Assembly (NCBI GenBank): GCA_029945375.1
Contig: CM057066.1
Location: forward strand, 310,001-374,000
Reading direction: 5' to 3'
Length of the DNA stretch: 64,000 nt
Source: Agaricus subrufescens
Taxonomy: Eukaryota; Basidiomycota; Agaricomycetes; Agaricales; Agaricaceae
Shown here piece by piece: positions 57,467 to 64,000 of this stretch. Under the pieces are notes generated by a model. It was not told the DNA's origin, did no database searches, and was given only the letters and a program-made list of their open reading frames with translations. Each line of letters opens with the position of its first letter. Position 1 is the first letter of the stretch. The position numbers were made by a program, and so were the translations under genes.

Positions 57467-57704
57467 ACTTGATAACACGACTCAAACACGACGAGAGTGC
57501 GGGGGATGTGGGGAACAAGAGACAGCCTCGTGCTGTTGGCATGAATGAATCACGCTCTTTTACAGTCCTATTAAAAGCGGTGCACATGCTGTGGTCTAGC
57601 CACACATCTTTTAGGTTAACCAACACCTTTATAATTTCTTTGATCAAATATAAAGTGGTGATTGAAAGGAGGGTAGTGACAGAAGCGGACGACAAGAAAT
57701 ATCC

Positions 57705-58110
57705 ACCAGATCAACGATGGCCGAAAACATGTGACCGCAGACTCCGACTCCGATGACGGGCATGTCCAACCTCTGCCACAACATCTATCCTCATCAAAGC
57801 TTGTAAAAACCTCGATGCACTTAGTCCACAACCTGTTCTCAAGTGCCACTCGTAGCTAACAACTGTCCAGAGCTTCTTTGGTCGCCACCCTCTTCTCCGC
57901 AGCTTCTATCCTCAATTTCCAATCTTCTAATGACAGATGCCCTTGTAGCTTCCACAACCCGTCATCAGTCATCGAATTTTGCCATTGATAAGAATGCTGG
58001 TTGGCGGGACTCAAAAGGCTGCGAATGCAGTGACTCAATCCCCACGCTAAAATTACCCGCCGGGTCGTTCATTCAAGACACACTAGGTCCTGCCCTGATG
58101 CAAGATCACG
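57705..58110 (+). pseudogene. relic of the DUF7330-like gene behind STAND B
   Basis: Starts with GATCAACGATGGCCGAAAACAT, identical to a stretch at 62367, then jumps to a diverged copy of 62755-63095. Parts correspond to MDGPRPQPVLRRHS, MTDFAVVPTARRQSLNFATD and the following basic region, with several stops and frameshifts. About 350 bp of the 5' coding part is missing. Confidence 0.75.
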
Positions 58111-59343
58111 GGTACCACTGATGCTTCGAAATGACCATTGTGACGCCGCGACCCTAAAAATAAACATGAATCTCACGCACAAAACATTTCCCCCGAATAG
58201 GGCTTCGTCCAGCTTCATCAGAGTTTACCATGAACTGGTATATCTTTATAGGCTACCAAAAATACTCAGGAGATGTTGATATGTAGCTTGTCCCGTCTTT
58301 GGATCATATTTTGACGTCAACAATTCTCACTACGGTTGATTTGCGATGACTAGTAGATGACAGTGTTAAGTCAGGGAATCAATTAATCATTCTTGGTCTG
58401 GGTATACGTTACTGACCGAGCGCTGGTGTAGTATTGTAGTATGAATTCGAGAAACAAACCACTCCTTCGTCTAATCAGGTATAGCTATACTCCCGGCCCT
58501 CTGCCGCTGCCAACACGAAGTCCAGCTATGGCTCGGACATCCAGACCGAAGATTTTTAAAACCCTCAGTCTTCGATGCCTGTCTCACCAGTTCCACGTCA
58601 ATCTACCCACCCCTTTTTTTCTTTCCGCTAATTGACCTCTTCTCTGTTTTTATTTTATTTATTTTATTTTTTATACGAAATATCATCATAATTGGATAAA
58701 CGGAATACGGAAATTCATATAGATTGTATAGGGGACCTATAATGAACGTCGCTAGTGAGAGTTCTGATGAACATTTATTATTAAGTGAAAGATATCAGTA
58801 TGGTTTTGAATGGGCGAGGTTGACTCATACAAGCTGCTGAGACTTTGTCCAGTGCAAGGAGAAGTGAAGACGTCTATTATTCCTGATCTCCGATGTTATA
58901 TCAAGTACGTAGACAACGTAGTAGTCTAAAAATGTCTGACACTGAGGGCTTTGCCCCGATAATTCATCTTTTTAGGAGCTGTTAGCTTCACGCTTAGTCA
59001 GACTACGCAGAAGTCATTCAAGTCGGGCAAAACCGACAGGCCAGCCTGATATGGAAAAGCTGAAACTTCCCCTCCGGTCTACTTATCTGTTAGGGCCTGG
59101 TCAGGGCTGTATGCTACAAGTTCTAGAACCTTTATGATTCGAGAAACTAATTTTGATACGACAAAAAGGAAAACCATGTTGAAAGCATCTTTCACTCGGA
59201 TTTAACACTAGTGGGACCGACTGTTAATACACAATGGCAATACCAACACCCTCTAGAAATATCAACTATCTCAAGTATAACAGGATACCAGAGAACCAGG
59301 CTACGTCGAGTGATATAATAGTTCAGTAGGTAGACAAGCAGAT
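58111..59343. other. intergenic, nothing recognised
   Basis: AT-rich, with a polypyrimidine/T tract at 58610-58675. The short plus ORF at 58441-58635 has no motif. Confidence 0.5.
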
Positions 59344-61860
59344 TTATTCACAGTATGGTACAAGATAGTAGCGCGATACTGATTCTTTCATGAAAACGGC
59401 GATACGACCTCCACGTATTGATCCAAGTATAAGTACGAGTGGCTTCTCAGGGGCTTCCAAGAACCTACGAAGGCTTTGAGGGTAAGCTTGAGAGAACATG
59501 AGACGGAAGGTCTTTTTCTGAGCGAAGGTCATTGTTTTTCACTAGATTGGAACACTAAAAGAGGAACGTACTTTTAATATTCTGTCTACAGTTCTCGCCT
59601 TGTCGAGATTGAGACGGTCTAAAGGAATCTCTTGGAAAGGGACCTTGCAGATAAACACACATTCACATGATTTAATATCCTCGTTTCGACGTCTCTGTTT
59701 ACAGGATGAGAAGACAGATAGTATGAATTGACACAAGAAGATACCTGAGACGCATCAAAGGCACACGCCAGGAACTGGGATAAAACTTTTGTATTCAAGT
59801 ACTTAGAATAGCATAGAGTGATCATGTTGATCTTGCGGAAGGCGCCTAAGTGTTCGGAAGGCTTTGTTTGCCGGATAGGGGACGCTGGTCGAGGAAAGCA
59901 CTCTTTCAATATCTGAGTCAGTAACGCATTAGTCGTGTCTTCCCAAAGGTGGAATCCATCAATTGGCTCCAGTCTAGTCCCATCGTTTTGTGCATTCACC
60001 AAGCTCCGGTCTGATGCTGTAGAGGCTTTTCTGAATAATTCCAAACGACAAAAAACTTTGCGGCTATACACACTTGAATTTGACCCAAAACGCGCATGCC
60101 AGGAATCGAGAAAGAACTCGAATACGTGTTCCTCGGATCCATCAACACTAATGTTCAGATCTCCTGACCGCTCTGGATCCATGAGGAAATCGGCAAACGA
60201 AGCATGTAAGAACGTCAAAGGTTTCTCGTGAGCCTCTTCCCAAGCTGGTATTCTGAGCATTGAGTAGCATTTTTCAAGGGACGGGTAGACCGTATAACGA
60301 TCCATACGAAGGATCATGGCCATGCCTCTAAGCGTCCGAGACTTCGAAGAAGTGGAGAGCCCGAGGAATTTGTTGTTAATACGGAAGGACAAGGCTAATC
60401 TGAGCAAGAGTTTCGTTCTTTGCCACAGCTTTGAGGGAATATTCGAGAGAATTGTCTTGTACAGATTATCGAGAAGCTCAAAGGGATTCTCTTCGGTTGG
60501 ACTCCCCTTGGAACTAGCGATAGAAGATAGTACGAGCTCAAGTCGTGATCTGGGGTCAGCATGAGCGGGGTCTCTGATGAACCGAACAGCAGTTTCAGCG
60601 AAGATGAAGAGACCCGATGCAGCTTTAGCAAGCCTCGTGATTGATGTTTCTTCGGGCCAGTCTTCGGGAACGCTGCGAGGAAATTCGCTTCGTATTGTGT
60701 CAAAGCTTCCACGAATGAAGCGCTCAACATCCTGAACAGCCTCTGGGGAATCAATGGGGATATACTCCGACTCGTGACAGTCTTGAATATCGCTTTCGGC
60801 AAACGTGTCAGATATGTGAGGCTCTGGACGGCTAGCAATGATCCATGCAAGAGGGGCGTCGGGATGCTCCTGTGTGAAGGTGCTTATGAGTCGGATGACG
60901 TCCCGTTGCGCTTGTTCTCCCTCAAGCTCATCGAGTCCATCGAGTAGAATAGCCCAACGCTGTCCATAACCCGCTCCGACCCTCTTCTCTATGAAAGGCT
61001 GAATGATAAAGGCTTGGAACTGAATTTCCATGCTTTTATTCAGAAGATATGGGTTGAGAGCAAGCAGATCAACGACATATTTGCGGTAAGCTTCGATGTG
61101 AATGGCAAGTTGAGAAGCGATGGTGGTGAAGAGTTGGCTTGGGTTGTTGCGCTTGTTTGGTCGTGAAATGAATACCGAGGCACCGGGTTGGACAACGGTT
61201 TTTGCGAAAGTTTGTAGGATAGCTGATTTCCCGACTCCTGCTGGACCGTTCAGCCACAAAAGGGATTTGACACAATTTACGTTGCGGAACCAAAGAGTGA
61301 GCCGTTCGAGGATTCTGATGCGTGTTCCAGGATGACACTGAGAAGGGTATCCGCGAGCAGAATCGTCATGCGCTGCACCAAGGATTATGTGATTTGACAG
61401 TAAATCCATGACTGTATAGTAGTAAGACTGTCAGATTGACTATCGAAAGAAAGGACAGCGTTTCTCACTCCTGGGTGTTTGGTCCTCCCCCTGGATATAG
61501 GTCATTATCGGATTGTTGAGAACAAAATGTCGAGCCTTGTGAAAAAAGCCTAGACCGGGGGGGCCTGGAGTGGCGATAAATTTGTGGTCGTTGTAATATT
61601 GATAATGAGCGTACCTTGGATTTCAGTGACGGGACCTATTGAACAAATGATCCTTCAGTTGGCGAGCCGTACGGGTGGAACGACTGCTGTGACGTACCAG
61701 GTATGTCAGCCGGATGCTGGCGAACCTGAAGAGATACTAGCGCGAAGACGAGAGCTATGATGATTCCCGAGATGGGATAAATGTAAATTGGGCTTTGCAA
61801 GGAAAAAGACAAAGAGATAGCAGCGGCAAGAATCATCCAGACGATGTGGTCTGTCTGCAT
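59344..61860 (-). CDS. membrane-anchored STAND/NLR-like NACHT protein C
   Basis: Exon 1 starts at ATG 61860: MQTDHIVWMILAAAISLSFS and a second hydrophobic run GIIIALVFALVSLQV, giving one or two membrane segments. The short exon GPVTEIQ follows, then an exon with GFFHKARHFVLNNPIM. The main exon from about 61411 has PSQCHPGTR, GPAGVGKSAI, WAILLDGLDELE, ASRPEPHI and continues to IDGFHLWEDTTNALL. Later exons read VPFQEIPLDRLNLDKARTVD and LVLILGSIRGGRIAVF, ending YYLVPYCE at TAA 59344. Sequence identity with B is high throughout, so they are recent paralogues. The function is inferred as NLR-type sensing; the N-terminal effector is not a known named domain. Confidence 0.75.
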
Positions 61861-62525
61861 CTTGGAGCATAAGAGTTATGAGAGAGAAGATCTTGAGAGG
61901 GCAGAGGATGAGGTGGGGGGGGAAGAACGAGAGATATCCTCGTGTTATTGGCATGGAATCACGCAGGCTGACCTAGTGACACTGCTGTGAGTGCTATAGT
62001 TCAGCGCCAGAATGCTTCGGGTTACTATGAAATGATCGGTGCCTATTAGGATTCTTCATTGGATACTCGGCGGTGATTTGGTGTATTGAGTCCTGCTAGT
62101 AGCCGAATAGTCATAATTGTGAAGCCAGCGACCAGCATCGACTGCACATTGACGGATGCCGGATGTCGGATGAGGAGTGGGTGATTGCGAGGATCGTCAC
62201 CCAGGTGATAATGTATAATGGTAGCGGCACCAATGCCGAGAGGTTGGTGAGAGTTCGGAAGACGTGAGATATGCTCGCCACATACTCTGCTCTCACACGA
62301 ACCATCAACTCTTGACACAGGGGGCAAATGACGCGAAATACCTTTGCTCCTCCCGATCACCGGATCAACGATGGCCGAAAACATATGACCGTAATGGCCA
62401 GGATGATCCACCACGAGGCGGGAGTCGAGGCAGCGGGGAATGAGCGGATCAGGGCCGTCCATGTGGATAATAAGACGTAAACGAGGAGAAAAACACTTTT
62501 CCCCCGCTACGTGGCCCGGTCTTCC
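61861..62525. promoter_or_regulatory. divergent intergenic region between STAND C and the DUF7330-like gene
   Basis: The two genes are transcribed away from each other, so this 665-bp stretch should hold both promoters. Antisense ORFs here (62046-62549) show no motif. The stretch CGATGGCCGAAAACAT (62370) recurs at 57714 behind STAND B. Confidence 0.5.
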
Positions 62526-64000
62526 ATGGACTCCGCTTGTGCTCTCCACGGCCGCCGCAATTGCTGCCTCGCCAGTCCCCAGTTCCTCGAGTACATTGCC
62601 AGCTATTCTGCCTCGCAGTCTGCGCTTGTCACGGCTTCTTCGGACTCGTCGACGTCGGAATCATCCACCACCACCGTCGTCGGTTCTCCGCCAGCCGAGC
62701 CCGCACCTGCGCACGAAAAATCAGGGCAACTCACACCCCGTCAAACTGCTGCCAGACCAGCATCCATCCTCATTAAAGCTCGGGAAAACATGGACGGGCC
62801 TCGTCCACAGCCTGTTCTCAGGCGCCACTCCTCCCCGACCGCCGCACCCGAGCCTCTTCGGTCGCCACCCACCGCTCCACCCCCCATGCCAACCTCTATC
62901 CTAAATTCTCCCTCAAATCGTTCAATGACAGACTTTGCTGTAGTTCCCACAGCTCGTCGTCAGTCATTGAATTTTGCCACCGACGAAAATGCTGCCCGGC
63001 GGAACTCAAAAGCCGTGAACGCAGTGCCTCAACCCCCCATATATCCCCGCGCTAAAATCACAAAATTACCTGCCAAGTCGATCACTCGAGATATGCCTGG
63101 TGGTAGCCCAGCTTCTAGTGCAAGATCGCGGGCGAATGGTTCTAGCCACGATGCTTCCAAAGCCACAGTGACCCCGAAGCCGAAGAGCAGTACCCCGATC
63201 ACGCCCACCCCTGGCGCCAAAACTGCTTCTTCCTTCGGTCTGAAATCCCAGGCCACGAAACCTATGGCGTCAAGAGCTACAACCTCTGCGAAGCTCCCCA
63301 ATCCAACCAACCACGTTCATCTCTCTCGAAAATCCGAAACTATACCCATATCCTTCTTCGCCAAACTCTTTTCATCGAAATCCACCTACAGAAAGCGACA
63401 GTCTGACGTCTCAGATATCAAGGATGTTTTTGTCATTGACCCCGAGCTGGTTCTGCCAAGGGGGATGTTCAGAGCCCTGGATGACAGTTTCGTGGGATTA
63501 GGAAGGAAGGATTCATTTGATGAGGAGTTTGTTAGAGAGGAACACCCAGCTTATCCTGGTCTCGGGTTGAAAAGGAGTCGGACGTTCAGTGGCGCTGGTT
63601 CGGGTTCCCGAGCCAATGGTAGTCATCCATCACCTGCAGCTGCCAATGATAAAAAGAATTTGAAATTGGAAGTGGAAAATGGCGGAATTGATGTTGATGT
63701 TCATCTCGTTGCGTCTTTGGATCTTGATTCGACGCCAGCGAAAAGGACAACTCTTGATTTAAGACTACTACCGGACGAAAATTTCAAATTAGGGAATCAT
63801 CCTCTTGTTGCTCGTATAGTAAGCCCCCTTTTTTCGTGCCTTTTGGCCCCTTTTACACGTTGCTAACTGTGAGCGGCGCAGCACGCCTCGGAGAAACGGG
63901 CACCTTTTCATTTGACTGCGCGTACTTATGCCCTTCCACCGCCACCACCAAGTCTAGCGAATGAAACTGCGTCTCCGACACCGCTTGGGACACCTTCACC
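62526..64000 (+). CDS. DUF7330-like protein, cut by right edge
   Basis: ATG at 62526 starts a long S/T/P-rich, probably disordered N-terminal region (residues 1-270). KRQSDVSDIKDVFVIDPELVL follows, then the segment DVDVHLVASLDLDS with LDLRLLPDENF (about residue 395-425). The first exon ends at 63818 with a GTAAGC donor. The second starts at 63882 in frame as HASEKRAPFHLTARTY and runs to the window end. The VDVHL ... RAPFHLTA arrangement matches basidiomycete proteins annotated with DUF7330, a beta-rich domain of unknown function. A relic copy sits behind STAND B, so it was duplicated together with the STAND gene. Confidence 0.6.

Overview
The window looks like an accessory, repeat-rich part of an Agaricomycete (mushroom-type basidiomycete) genome. 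Coding regions are broken by many introns of about 45-60 nt. The gene families are typical of that group: NACHT STAND (NLR-like) proteins with the CHPGTR signature, a SKN1/KRE6-type GH16 family, 7TM proteins, an F-box family and a DUF7330-like protein. Copia and Gypsy retrotransposons interrupt the gene space. No tRNA, rRNA, CRISPR array or bacterial-type operon was seen. Gene models were spliced by eye from GT/GC...AG junctions that keep frame.

Layout. 1-3.3 kb: a minus-strand Ty1/copia element cut by the window edge. 3.8-7.26 kb: a roughly 3.45 kb near-perfect inverted repeat packed with tandem repeats and flanked by an 8-bp direct repeat, probably a foldback DNA transposon. 7.3-13.0 kb and 17.1-24.1 kb: two diverged, colinear copies of one segment. 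Each holds a STAND promoter-side region, exons of an unknown gene and a broken KRE6-like gene. Between them lies STAND gene A (13.17-17.18 kb, minus). 24.34-24.44 kb: a 100-N assembly gap. 24.4-28.37 kb: a Gypsy element with gag, a second reading frame and a 1.3 kb LTR, inserted into an older, mutated Gypsy element (28.4-33.09 kb) that has its own 295-bp LTR.

33.8-38.8 and 41.35-46.9 kb: a 5 kb three-gene module present twice (7TM protein, protein-kinase-like protein, NFKBIL1-like protein). The 7TM gene is intact in both copies, the kinase-like gene only in the first and the NFKBIL1-like gene only in the second. An F-box-type gene and a GDSL-esterase relic sit between the copies. The second copy also carries a 1.25 kb TIR element directly next to a perfect 49-bp hairpin. 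47.2-54.9 kb: a 7TM receptor-like gene and an acyl-CoA synthetase ending in a peroxisomal-type AKL tripeptide, both minus. 54.98-64 kb: two more STAND genes (B and C), each with an N-terminal membrane anchor. Each is followed by a copy of a DUF7330-like gene, a relic behind B and an intact one, cut by the window edge, behind C.

The most distinctive content is the STAND cluster. All three proteins share a separate small exon encoding a GFF..A..F..NN..M-type motif just before NACHT, and an apparently uncharacterised C-terminal domain ending in (V/L)PY. In gene A the whole C-terminal half, from the second part of the NACHT region onward, has been duplicated in frame, so the protein carries two sensor-like ends.
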